This document shows positions 1 through 5,450 of a stretch of DNA of 5,450 bases, piece after piece. The position numbers and the translations under genes were made by a program. This DNA is from Flavobacteriaceae bacterium (GTDB lineage: Bacteria > Bacteroidota > Bacteroidia > Flavobacteriales > Flavobacteriaceae), in assembly GCA_002691265.1 (NCBI GenBank), contig NZHJ01000013.1, positions 52,460 to 57,909 on the forward strand, read 5' to 3'. The notes below the pieces were generated by a model. It was not told the origin of the DNA, ran no database searches, and saw only the letters and a program-made list of their open reading frames with translations. Numbering within the stretch: position 1 is the first letter of the stretch; each line of letters opens with the position of its first letter.

Positions 1-149
1 ACTAATCCTGCTTTATTTACTTCGTGATTAACAACCTTAGCAGCTAAACGAATAGAATTTATCAAACTTGATAATTCACCAGAAGAATACTTGAACGATG
101 TTTGATTCTTAATTATGAATTCACCTAAAGTCTGATTTTTGTTCAACAT
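1..149 (-). CDS. fbp: Class I fructose-1,6-bisphosphatase, N-terminal fragment (runs off left edge)
   Basis: The enzyme hydrolyses fructose-1,6-bisphosphate to fructose-6-phosphate and phosphate in the cytoplasm, the committed step of gluconeogenesis. Only the first 49 residues are in the window, starting at the ATG at 149. They read [16 protein letters not shown] at the start, then [20 protein letters not shown] and NHEVNKAGL. The GEL...L..SI..A.K.....V.KAG pattern is the conserved N-terminal helical segment of class I FBPases (human: TGELTQLLNSI...KAG), and the TLGEFI opening is typical of bacterial members. The active-site metal and phosphate residues lie further on and are outside the window, so integrity cannot be judged. 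The gene is divergent from the acetyltransferase at 198. A TAAA sits one base ahead of the start. The family call is confident from sequence resemblance alone. Confidence 0.9.
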   Translation of the reverse strand, partial: MLNKNQTLGEFIIKNQTSFKYSSGELSSLINSIRLAAKVVNHEVNKAGL

Positions 150-197
150 ATTTAGAATAATATTTTTTCTTAGAAAGAAAATAATTACATTAAAGTT
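150..197. promoter_or_regulatory. Divergent spacer between fbp and the acetyltransferase gene; probable back-to-back promoters
   Basis: This 48-bp, almost entirely A/T spacer must hold the start signals of both divergent genes, unless transcription starts inside the opposing gene. On the plus strand, TATTTTTT at 161-168 is a near match to the Bacteroidota -7 element TAnnTTTG, with the final G missing. In such AT-rich DNA this is weak evidence. A perfect 7-bp inverted repeat, TTTTCTT (165-171) and AAGAAAA (175-181) with a 3-nt loop, lies in the middle and could be an operator or chance. TAAA ends 3 nt before the acetyltransferase ATG, the kind of sequence reported near starts in Flavobacterium in place of a Shine-Dalgarno. 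The location is sound; the individual elements are tentative. Confidence 0.4.
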
Positions 198-668
198 ATG
201 AAAATTAAAATAAGGGATGCTGTTAAAAAAGACATGATTCAAGTATATAATTTGATTATTGAACTTGCTATTTTTGAAAAAGAACCTGAAGAAGTTGATA
301 TTAATTCTAAGGATTTGGAAACTATGGGATTTAAAAATAAAACTCCTCTTTTTAAGTGTTTTGTTGCAGAATTTGAAAACAAAATAGTTGGAGCAGCAAT
401 TATTTATAATAGGTTTTCAACATGGAAGGGAAAGACATTACACTTAGAGGATTTAATCGTAACAAAAAAAATGCGGGGTAAAGGAATCGGAAGTAAACTT
501 TTTGACAAAGTAATTTTGTACGGAAAAAAATTAGGGGCTAAAAGGATCTCTTGGAATGTTATTGATTGGAATAAAAATGCAATGGATTTTTATGAAAATC
601 GAGGGGCTAAAATTGTTGATGGGTGGAGTATTGTTCACCTCTCAGGGGATAATCTTAAAAATTATTAG
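198..668 (+). CDS. GNAT-family N-acetyltransferase, SSAT / thialysine acetyltransferase-like
   Basis: A 156-residue single-domain GNAT enzyme that should transfer acetyl from acetyl-CoA to an amine in the cytoplasm. It opens with the usual IRDAVKKD first strand. LHLEDLIV (81-88) is followed by RGKGIG (93-98), the R-x-x-G-x-G pyrophosphate-binding loop of motif A. DWN (123-125), DFYENRGA (130-137) and DGW (141-143) then match the spermidine/spermine N1-acetyltransferase pattern (human SSAT: LYLED, RGFGIGS, NEPSINFYKRRGA, EGW). By that comparison E84 and Y132 correspond to the conserved glutamate and the tyrosine general acid. Length and the region around residues 30-45 also fit SSAT, so substrates such as polyamines, other diamines or thialysine are plausible; specificity cannot be read from sequence. 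The ATG at 198 is preceded by ATTAAAGTT with no Shine-Dalgarno. The stop overlaps the convergent gene's stop region. It is divergent from fbp and has no obvious operon partner here. Confidence 0.88.
   Translation: MKIKIRDAVKKDMIQVYNLIIELAIFEKEPEEVDINSKDLETMGFKNKTPLFKCFVAEFENKIVGAAIIYNRFSTWKGKTLHLEDLIVTKKMRGKGIGSKLFDKVILYGKKLGAKRISWNVIDWNKNAMDFYENRGAKIVDGWSIVHLSGDNLKNY
655..668. other. Tail-to-tail overlap of two coding regions
   Basis: The last 14 bp of the plus-strand acetyltransferase gene (stop TAG at 666-668) are also the last 14 bp of the minus-strand arsenate reductase gene (stop TAA read from 657 to 655). The two transcripts therefore must terminate inside each other's coding sequence. 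No GC-rich hairpin with a T-run was seen on either strand close to this point. Confidence 0.9.
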
Positions 669-1074
669 TAATAAATTCAATACAGAAATCCTTAATCTGA
701 TTCCTACAAGAAATATATTTATCTATTTTTTCGTTTTCGTTTCTAATTTCTAATTTTGACGGATCTTCAAAATTTTTATGTATTCTTAATGCAGAATTCT
801 CTGGCATATAGGGGCAAGCTTCATTTGCATGGTCACAAACTGTAATAATAAAATCAAATTTGATATGCATATAATCATCTATTAAATTAGATGTATTATT
901 AGAAATATCAATACCATCCATCTTCATCACTGAAACCGCGTAAGGATTAAGACCATGAGTCTCAACACCAGCGCTATAAACTTTTGCTTTTCCAGCTAAT
1001 TTTTTAGAAAAATAACCATGTGCCATTTGGCTTCTACATGAATTTCCTGTACATAAAACTAAAATGTTTTTCAT
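655..1074 (-). CDS. arsC: Arsenate reductase, thioredoxin-coupled (LMW-phosphatase fold)
   Basis: A 139-residue cytoplasmic protein of the low-molecular-weight tyrosine phosphatase fold, the normal length for Staphylococcus-type ArsC, which reduces arsenate to arsenite and is recycled by thioredoxin. The phosphate loop CTGNSCRSQMA spans 8-18 (C8, R14). YSAGVETHG (33-41) and DISN (56-59) are typical of ArsC. The relay cysteines C80 and C87 in VCDHANEACP sit exactly seven apart, as C82 and C89 do in S. aureus ArsC, and D104-P105 supplies the general acid. The three-cysteine arrangement favours arsenate reductase over a plain tyrosine phosphatase. No arsR, arsB or acr3 gene is in the window; the gene starts (ATG at 1074) 2 bp after mgtE as the last gene of the apparent operon. 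The function is inferred from motifs; a general redox or phosphatase role remains possible. Confidence 0.9.
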   Translation of the reverse strand: MKNILVLCTGNSCRSQMAHGYFSKKLAGKAKVYSAGVETHGLNPYAVSVMKMDGIDISNNTSNLIDDYMHIKFDFIITVCDHANEACPYMPENSALRIHKNFEDPSKLEIRNENEKIDKYISCRNQIKDFCIEFITNNF

Positions 1075-1076
1075 TA

Positions 1077-2447
1077 TTAGATTTGAAGAATTAATTTGGC
1101 AACCATAAAATAAATTAAAATTCCAAATATATCATTACTAGTGGTGATAAAAGGACCTGTAGCTATCGCAGGATCTATACCTCTTTTATTCAAAAATAAA
1201 GGAATAAAAGTTCCGATAATTCCAGCAACAATTACCACAGCAACTAAAGCAACAGAAAGGGCAAGCGCAATATTTGTATCACCTTTCCAGAAATAAATGA
1301 ATAGAAATAATAATATTGCTAAAATTACACCATTAAGAATGGACAGTAGAGTCTCTTTAAAAAGTCTATTATTTATACTTCCTCTTATATCGTCATTTGC
1401 TAATCCCTGTACTATTATTGCACTGGACTGAACACCAACGTTACCTGCCATAGCAGCAATTAGTGGAGTGAAATAAAATAAAATTTCATTCTGAATTAAA
1501 ATTTCATCAAACCCTACCATAACAAAAGCTGCACCGATACCCCCGATTAGGCCAACAATAAGCCAAGGAAGTCTTGCTTTGGTTAACTCAAAAATTGTGT
1601 CATCAACATCAACATCCTGTAAAATACCAGCTGCAAGTTGGTAATCCTCCTCTGCCTCCTCTTTTATCAGATCAACAATATCATCAATAGTAATTCTTCC
1701 AAGTAACTTCTTTTTTTTATTAACAACTGGAATAGCTCCCAAATCATATTTTTGCATTGTACTAGCTACCGAATCAGCAGGGTCTGTATCATAAACATGA
1801 TCAACATTTTTTTTATAGATAGATCTAATTTTAGTTTTTGGATTTGCAACCAATAAGTCTTTCAAGGATAGTCTTCCCAAAAGAATATCATCATTATCAA
1901 TTACGTAAACAGAATGAACACGAGTAACTTCAGAGGCCTGAGATCTCATTTCTTTAACACATCTTGTAACTGTCCAATTTTCGTTAACCTTTATTAACTC
2001 CTTGGCCATAAGGCCTCCAGCTGAATCTTCGTCATATTTAAGTAATTCCTTTATATCTGCTTTGTGCTCAGCATCGATAATTTTGGAAATAACTTTCTTT
2101 TGCTTTTCTTCAGGCAACTCAGAAATGATATCGGTTGCATCATCAGAATCCAACTCTTCAACTTCCTCAGCGATTTCTTTAATTGAGAGATTTTTTAAAA
2201 TTTTTTCTCTGTAGTCATCATCTAATTCCATCAAGACATCAGATGTTTTTTCAGAGTCTAATAGCTTGATTATGTATGTAGCTTCCTCAGAATTTAATTC
2301 TTCAATAATCTCAGCAATATCAGCATGATGGTAGTTTGAAAAAGTTTCTAAAATTGAATTATCGTCGGATGATTTGATAAAGTCTAAAATTTTAGAGATC
2401 AATTCATCTGTAAGAACAAATTTTGTATGTTTTTCGTTTTTTTTCAA
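1077..2447 (-). CDS. mgtE: Magnesium transporter MgtE
   Basis: A 456-residue inner-membrane Mg2+ channel/transporter with the full family architecture. Residues about 10-140 form the acidic superhelical N domain, with a visible repeat (EELNSEEATYII at 49-60 and EELDSDDATDII at 97-108, 48 apart). KYDEDSAGGLMAKE (137-150) leads into two CBS domains, about 145-200 and 207-265. A linker helix (EEAEEDYQLAAG) follows. Five hydrophobic segments lie at roughly 292-313, 323-348, 365-387, 391-418 and 428-455. GNVGVQSS (335-342) and DPAIATGPFITTSND (425-439) are the conserved pore segments; D439 aligns with the Mg2+-selective aspartate of the last helix (D432 in Thermus MgtE). The cytosolic domains are the Mg2+ sensor that closes the pore when Mg2+ is plentiful. 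The start is a TTG at 2447; there is no ATG until codon 73, which would remove half of the N domain. It lies 2 bp after rsmA and 2 bp before arsC. No M-box riboswitch could fit upstream. Confidence 0.95.
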   Translation of the reverse strand: MKKNEKHTKFVLTDELISKILDFIKSSDDNSILETFSNYHHADIAEIIEELNSEEATYIIKLLDSEKTSDVLMELDDDYREKILKNLSIKEIAEEVEELDSDDATDIISELPEEKQKKVISKIIDAEHKADIKELLKYDEDSAGGLMAKELIKVNENWTVTRCVKEMRSQASEVTRVHSVYVIDNDDILLGRLSLKDLLVANPKTKIRSIYKKNVDHVYDTDPADSVASTMQKYDLGAIPVVNKKKKLLGRITIDDIVDLIKEEAEEDYQLAAGILQDVDVDDTIFELTKARLPWLIVGLIGGIGAAFVMVGFDEILIQNEILFYFTPLIAAMAGNVGVQSSAIIVQGLANDDIRGSINNRLFKETLLSILNGVILAILLFLFIYFWKGDTNIALALSVALVAVVIVAGIIGTFIPLFLNKRGIDPAIATGPFITTSNDIFGILIYFMVAKLILQI

Positions 2448-2460
2448 CTCTAATTATTTA
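2445..2460 (-). promoter_or_regulatory. TTG start of mgtE, coupled to the rsmA stop
   Basis: Read on the minus strand this is TAAATAATTAGAGTTG. The rsmA stop TAG is followed by AG and then the TTG taken as the mgtE start. The mgtE frame is closed by an in-frame TAA only three codons upstream, leaving TTA, GAG and TTG, so TTG is the only accepted initiator near the expected N-terminus. TAAA lies 9 nt ahead and there is no true Shine-Dalgarno, so re-initiation by ribosomes finishing rsmA is likely. An A-run of eight follows in codons 2-4. Confidence 0.7.
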
Positions 2461-3226
2461 AATCATGACTGACCAAATTGGTCAAATCAATAAATTCATT
2501 CACAGATAATTGCTCGGGTCTTTTATCAAAGATAATATCTTCTCTTAAATTATCACTTAAATTAATTTGTTTTAAACTATTTCTTAGGGTTTTTCTTCTT
2601 TGTTGGAAAGAAAGCTTGACTATTTTTAAAAATAATTTTTCATCGCAATTTAAATTTATATTTTTTTTTCTTTTCAAAGAGATTACCGCAGAGTTTACCT
2701 TAGGTGGCGGTGTAAATAAATTATTTGACACCTCAAAAAGTAAACTGGTGTTATAATAAGCCTGGGTTATGACTGAAATTATACCATATTTTTTTGAGCC
2801 CTCATGCTCACAAATTCTTTCAGCAACTTCATATTGAAACATGCCACACATTTCAGGAATATATTTTCTGTAATCTATAATTTTAAACACAATCTGTGAG
2901 GATATATTATAAGGGAAATTTCCGATTATCGAGAAATTATTTTTACTAAATACTTCAGCCAAATTCATCTTCAAAAAATCCTGATTATAAATTAGACTGT
3001 CATTTATCTCAAGATCATTGGTCAGAAAATCAACTGACTCTTTATCAATTTCTACTAGCTTAAGGTCAATTTTTTTTTTAATTAAAATTTTAGTTAGAAT
3101 TCCAGTTCCTGGACCAATTTCTAAAACATTTTGTGATGGCGATAAAGACTCAACAATTCTCTCCGCAATACTTATGTCATTTAAGAAATGTTGTCCTAGT
3201 GCTTTTTTTGGTTTTACAAATCGCAA
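2450..3226 (-). CDS. rsmA: 16S rRNA (adenine1518/1519-N6)-dimethyltransferase RsmA (KsgA)
   Basis: This SAM-dependent enzyme dimethylates two adjacent adenines in the loop of helix 45 at the 3' end of 16S rRNA, late in 30S assembly. The 258 residues cover the whole family. KKALGQHFL (7-15) is the N-terminal signature, VLEIGPGTG (34-42) is the SAM-binding motif I, and E59 in LVEID (58-61) is the acidic residue for the ribose. N103-FPYNIS-109 is catalytic motif IV, where Phe replaces the commoner Leu (NLPYNIS). FTPPPKVNSAV (171-181) and the C-terminal QRRKTLRNSL (209-218) and RPEQLS (236-241) complete it. The start at 3226 is TTG; the reading frame is open only back to the serS stop, three codons before it, and the first ATG would be codon 87, beyond motif I. 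It follows serS by 6 bp and precedes mgtE by 2 bp. Its loss is known in other bacteria to give kasugamycin resistance. Confidence 0.95.
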   Translation of the reverse strand: MRFVKPKKALGQHFLNDISIAERIVESLSPSQNVLEIGPGTGILTKILIKKKIDLKLVEIDKESVDFLTNDLEINDSLIYNQDFLKMNLAEVFSKNNFSIIGNFPYNISSQIVFKIIDYRKYIPEMCGMFQYEVAERICEHEGSKKYGIISVITQAYYNTSLLFEVSNNLFTPPPKVNSAVISLKRKKNINLNCDEKLFLKIVKLSFQQRRKTLRNSLKQINLSDNLREDIIFDKRPEQLSVNEFIDLTNLVSHDLNN

Positions 3227-3238
3227 AATATTTTATTT
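3224..3238 (-). promoter_or_regulatory. TTG start of rsmA, next to the serS stop
   Basis: Read on the minus strand this is AAATAAAATATTTTG. The serS stop TAA is in the same frame as rsmA, and only AAT and ATT separate it from the TTG used as start. ATT is a very rare initiator, so TTG is preferred; it places the KKALGQHFL motif at residue 7, where it usually falls. TAAA lies 5 nt ahead, overlapping the serS stop. Because the two genes share a frame, stop-codon readthrough would give a SerS-RsmA fusion, but nothing suggests this occurs. Confidence 0.7.
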
Positions 3239-4501
3239 GATTACAGAGAACCCTGTATATGGTTGTAGTGCTTTGGGTATGTTTATTCCGTCTTCTGTTT
3301 GGAAATTTTCAATCATAGTCGCAAGAACTCTTGGTAATGCAAGAGAACTACCATTTAATGTATGAGCAAGACTAGTTTTTCCTTCAGAGTTTCTATATCT
3401 GATTTTCAAACGATTAGATTGAAATGTTTCAAAATTAGACACAGAAGAAACCTCAAGCCATTTGTCTTGAGCAGGTGAATATATTTCGAAATCGTATGTT
3501 AGCGCAGATGTAAACCCCAAGTCCCCACCGCACAAAGTAATAATCCTAAAGGGCAATTCTAATTTTTCAATTATAGTCTTAATTTGATCTCTCATAAGAT
3601 TTAGGGAGTCATAAGATTTTTCAGGATGCTCCACCCTAACTATTTCAACTTTATCAAATTGATGAAGCCTATTTAAACCTCTTACATGAGCTCCATAGCT
3701 TCCAGCTTCTCTTCTAAAGCAAGGACTATAGCCAGTTTTCAAAATAGGTAAATTGGATTCTTCAATTATTTCATTTCTAAATATATTTGTTATGGGTACC
3801 TCAGCTGTAGGAATAAGAAACAGATTATCTTGAGGGACTGAATACATCTGACCTTCTTTATCTGGTAATTGACCAGTTCCAAATGCTGAACTTTCATTTA
3901 CTAAGTATGGAACTTGAACTTCATGATATCCAAAATCGATATTAGAATCCAGGAAAAAAGAAATAAGAGCTCTTTGAAGCTTAGCTCCTTTACCTTTATA
4001 AACAGGAAAACCCGATCCGGTAATTTTAGTACCAAGTTCAAAATCAATTAAGTCATATTTTTTTGCAAGATCCCAGTGGGGTGTTTTAGTATTTTTTTTA
4101 ATCTTAATTTTTGACTCAAAAATCACTACATTGTCATTCTCTGAGTTACCTGCTGGCACACTTTCGTGTGGAATATTTGGGATTTGAGATAAAATATCAA
4201 TTATTTCATTCATAACAACACTTAAATCGTCGGATAAAACCTTTGTTGATTTTTTTATTTCAGAACTTCTTTGTTTAAGTTTAGGAACTTCATCTTTAAT
4301 ACCACTTTTAAATAATAGACCTATTTCTTTGGAAATAGAATTTGATTCAGCAAGCATATTTTCATACTCGGTCTGAATTAATTTTCTTTTTTCATCTATG
4401 GAAATTAATTTATCTATTAAGTCCTCAGATTTAAAATTTCTTTTGCTCAAAGATTTTATTACTTCTTCTTTGTTCTCAATTATGTAAGATGTTTTCAGCA
4501 T
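3233..4501 (-). CDS. serS: Seryl-tRNA synthetase
   Basis: A 422-residue cytoplasmic class II aminoacyl-tRNA synthetase, full length for bacterial SerRS, that charges tRNA-Ser (and tRNA-Sec where present) with serine. Residues about 27-103 are the charged, heptad-like long antiparallel coiled coil that grips the tRNA long variable arm. HWDL (142-145) opens the catalytic core, and GYHEVQVPYLVN (191-202) lies in the motif 1 region. TAEVP (232-236) is the serine-pocket signature. CFRREAGSYGAHVRGLNRLH (261-280) is motif 2 with its ATP-binding arginine, and NGSSLALPRVLATMIEN (383-399) with the following PKALQPYTG is motif 3. Nothing is missing. The ATG at 4501 is the usual bacterial start (MLKTSYI). 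It lies 18 bp after ribF and 6 bp before rsmA in the same direction. Confidence 0.97.
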   Translation of the reverse strand: MLKTSYIIENKEEVIKSLSKRNFKSEDLIDKLISIDEKRKLIQTEYENMLAESNSISKEIGLLFKSGIKDEVPKLKQRSSEIKKSTKVLSDDLSVVMNEIIDILSQIPNIPHESVPAGNSENDNVVIFESKIKIKKNTKTPHWDLAKKYDLIDFELGTKITGSGFPVYKGKGAKLQRALISFFLDSNIDFGYHEVQVPYLVNESSAFGTGQLPDKEGQMYSVPQDNLFLIPTAEVPITNIFRNEIIEESNLPILKTGYSPCFRREAGSYGAHVRGLNRLHQFDKVEIVRVEHPEKSYDSLNLMRDQIKTIIEKLELPFRIITLCGGDLGFTSALTYDFEIYSPAQDKWLEVSSVSNFETFQSNRLKIRYRNSEGKTSLAHTLNGSSLALPRVLATMIENFQTEDGINIPKALQPYTGFSVIK

Positions 4502-4519
4502 TTTTAATATTATCTAAAT
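4502..4519 (-). promoter_or_regulatory. ribF-serS spacer, serS translation start region
   Basis: These 18 bp are the largest gap in the operon. The minus strand reads ATTTAGATAATATTAAAA directly before the serS ATG. It holds a TAAA one base from the start and no Shine-Dalgarno. There is no space for a T-box leader, so a serS-specific T-box control can be excluded at this site. Confidence 0.5.
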
Positions 4520-5450
4520 TTAAATTGTTTTTTTAATAGTTCTAATCAAATGAAAACATTTTTTTTTGTCAGCACCTAATTGTAATGAAAGCAACTCAGC
4601 TGTATCAAATTTAATTTCATCTCTTATTTTTTGAATTACTTTAATTTTTAAATGCTTATCATATAAATTATTTTCAAAATCAAAAAAGTTAACTTCAATC
4701 GAAAAGTCTTTATCTGTAAAAGTTGGATTCTGTCCGATATTCATCATTCCGAAAAAAAACTCTCTATTTATTTCTGATTTTATAAAATATACTCCGTTAG
4801 CAGGTTTTATTTTATTAGAATCAACTACAATATTAGCAGTTGGAAAACCTAAATTTTTTCCTCTACCTAGTCCTTTAATTACTTTTCCTGTTAAAACAAA
4901 CTCATATCCGAGCAGAGCATTTGCCTCTATTATTCTTCCTTTTGAAACCAAATTTCTAACTTTTGTTGAACTAATTGAAATATTATCTTTTATTAAAACA
5001 TCAACTTCAGTCACCTTAAAATTGAATAAATCTGAAAATTCGTGTAATTTTTCAGAATTAGCTTTTCTATTCTTTCCAAAATGGTGATCATAACCAATTA
5101 CAACATGTTTGGCATTAAGTTTTTCAACTAAAATCGTCTTTACATACTCAATAGGAGTTAATCTTGAAAACTCTTTACTAAATTCTTGTATAATTAGATA
5201 ATCTAAATTAACTGATTCTAGAAGGCTGTTTTTTTCTTCCTGTGTAGTCAATAGAGAAATATTATTATCATTATTCAATACGACTCTTGGGTGTGGATCA
5301 AAGGTTAAAACAATTGATCTTAGATTTTCACTTGCGGAAATATCTAATACTTTTTCAATTAATTTTCTATGTCCAAGATGAATACCATCAAAAGTTCCGA
5401 CAGTGATTACTGACGGAGTATTATCATTATAATTTTTAATGTTTAATGAT
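4520..5450 (-). CDS. ribF: Bifunctional riboflavin kinase / FAD synthetase, missing only the first few residues
   Basis: RibF phosphorylates riboflavin to FMN and then adenylates FMN to FAD. The frame is open to the right edge and gives 309 residues, close to the usual length of about 310, so only a handful of N-terminal residues lie outside. Counting from the first residue seen, ITVGTFDGIHLGHRK (15-29) carries the HxGH nucleotidyl-transfer motif (24-27). DPHP (51-54), GYDHHFGKNRKAN (119-131) and ISSTKVR (159-165) complete the FMN adenylyltransferase domain. The kinase domain follows, with GRGKNLGFPTANI (195-207, the PTAN ATP/Mg site), NGVY (218-221), MNIGQNPTF (236-244) and IEVNFFDF (251-258), where E252 is the likely catalytic base. 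A TTG codon at 5278 might be mistaken for a start, but that would discard the GTFDG and HxGH motifs and is wrong. It is the first visible gene of the operon. Confidence 0.96.
   Translation of the reverse strand, partial: SLNIKNYNDNTPSVITVGTFDGIHLGHRKLIEKVLDISASENLRSIVLTFDPHPRVVLNNDNNISLLTTQEEKNSLLESVNLDYLIIQEFSKEFSRLTPIEYVKTILVEKLNAKHVVIGYDHHFGKNRKANSEKLHEFSDLFNFKVTEVDVLIKDNISISSTKVRNLVSKGRIIEANALLGYEFVLTGKVIKGLGRGKNLGFPTANIVVDSNKIKPANGVYFIKSEINREFFFGMMNIGQNPTFTDKDFSIEVNFFDFENNLYDKHLKIKVIQKIRDEIKFDTAELLSLQLGADKKKCFHLIRTIKKTI

Larger units (their letters stand above)
655..5450 (-). other. Probable five-gene operon ribF-serS-rsmA-mgtE-arsC
   Basis: Five minus-strand genes follow one another with gaps of 18, 6, 2 and 2 bp and no room for internal promoters between them, which supports a single transcript or strong translational coupling. 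The products serve flavin cofactor synthesis, tRNA charging, 16S rRNA maturation, Mg2+ uptake and arsenate reduction. The promoter would lie right of 5450, upstream of ribF. Internal promoters inside coding sequence cannot be excluded. Co-transcription is inferred from spacing. Confidence 0.7.

Noticed and set aside
662..674. Palindrome TTATTA-G-TAATAA at the acetyltransferase stop, as a possible terminator
   Set aside because: It has only A-T pairs and a one-base loop and no following T-run, so it is not a credible intrinsic terminator.
556..753. Plus-strand open frame of 65 codons overlapping the end of the acetyltransferase gene
   Set aside because: It is an out-of-frame shadow of the acetyltransferase and arsenate reductase genes, with no recognisable domain and low-complexity hydrophobic sequence.
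2002..2214. Plus-strand open frame of 70 codons, serine-rich
   Set aside because: Antisense shadow of the acidic MgtE N domain; the serine richness is what reversed Glu/Asp/Ser codons give.
2438..2450. Frameshift at the A-run of eight near the mgtE start hiding an upstream ATG
   Set aside because: Shifting frame by one in either direction does not reach an ATG joined to the MgtE sequence; the nearest ATG (2466-2464) hits a TAA after one more codon.
2478..2756. Plus-strand open frame of 92 codons
   Set aside because: Antisense to the conserved C-terminal half of rsmA; no family resemblance.
3018..3365. Plus-strand open frame of 115 codons across the serS-rsmA junction
   Set aside because: Antisense to two well-supported genes with conserved motifs on the minus strand; its own sequence shows no domain.
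4520..5278. A shortened ribF starting at the TTG at 5278
   Set aside because: The same frame continues to the right edge and encodes the GTFDGIHLGH and DPHP motifs essential to the FAD synthetase domain, so the start lies outside the window.
1..5450. A novel defence, mobile or secondary-metabolite system
   Set aside because: Every gene belongs to a known family, coding density is near complete, and there are no direct repeats, spacers, terminal inverted repeats, integrase or transposase genes, or tRNA attachment sites in view.

Overview
The window is about 5.4 kb of very AT-rich, gene-dense bacterial chromosome. It most likely comes from a member of the Bacteroidota, probably a small-genome Flavobacteriia-type lineage. 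Supporting signs are the low GC content, the near absence of purine-rich Shine-Dalgarno sites, TAAA-type sequences just ahead of several starts, the fbp N-terminus, and the RsmA catalytic motif in the form NFPYNIS. All of these are family resemblances judged by eye, not search results.

Layout from left to right. Positions 1-149 (minus) hold the first 49 codons of a class I fructose-1,6-bisphosphatase gene that runs off the left edge. A 48-bp divergent spacer (150-197) separates it from a plus-strand GNAT acetyltransferase gene (198-668) resembling the spermidine/spermine N1-acetyltransferase / thialysine acetyltransferase group. Its end overlaps, tail to tail by 14 bp, a minus-strand thioredoxin-type arsenate reductase gene (655-1074).

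From 5450 down to 655 all genes lie on the minus strand with gaps of 2 to 18 bp and look like one operon. In transcription order these are ribF (bifunctional riboflavin kinase / FAD synthetase, only the extreme N-terminus missing), serS (seryl-tRNA synthetase), rsmA/ksgA (16S rRNA dimethyladenosine transferase), mgtE (Mg2+ channel/transporter) and the arsC-like gene. The theme is mostly core growth: flavin cofactor synthesis, serine-tRNA charging, small-subunit maturation and magnesium supply, with a detoxification or redox enzyme as the last gene. The operon promoter must lie beyond the right edge.

The most notable details are two consecutive genes, rsmA and mgtE, that have no ATG or GTG available and appear to start at TTG a few bases after the preceding stop codon. 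Also of note is an arsenate reductase with all catalytic residues intact but no ars genes in view, sitting in a housekeeping operon. I found no CRISPR array, mobile element, RNA gene, riboswitch or convincing intrinsic terminator, and no evidence of an undescribed system. No stretch over 300 bp lacks a gene.
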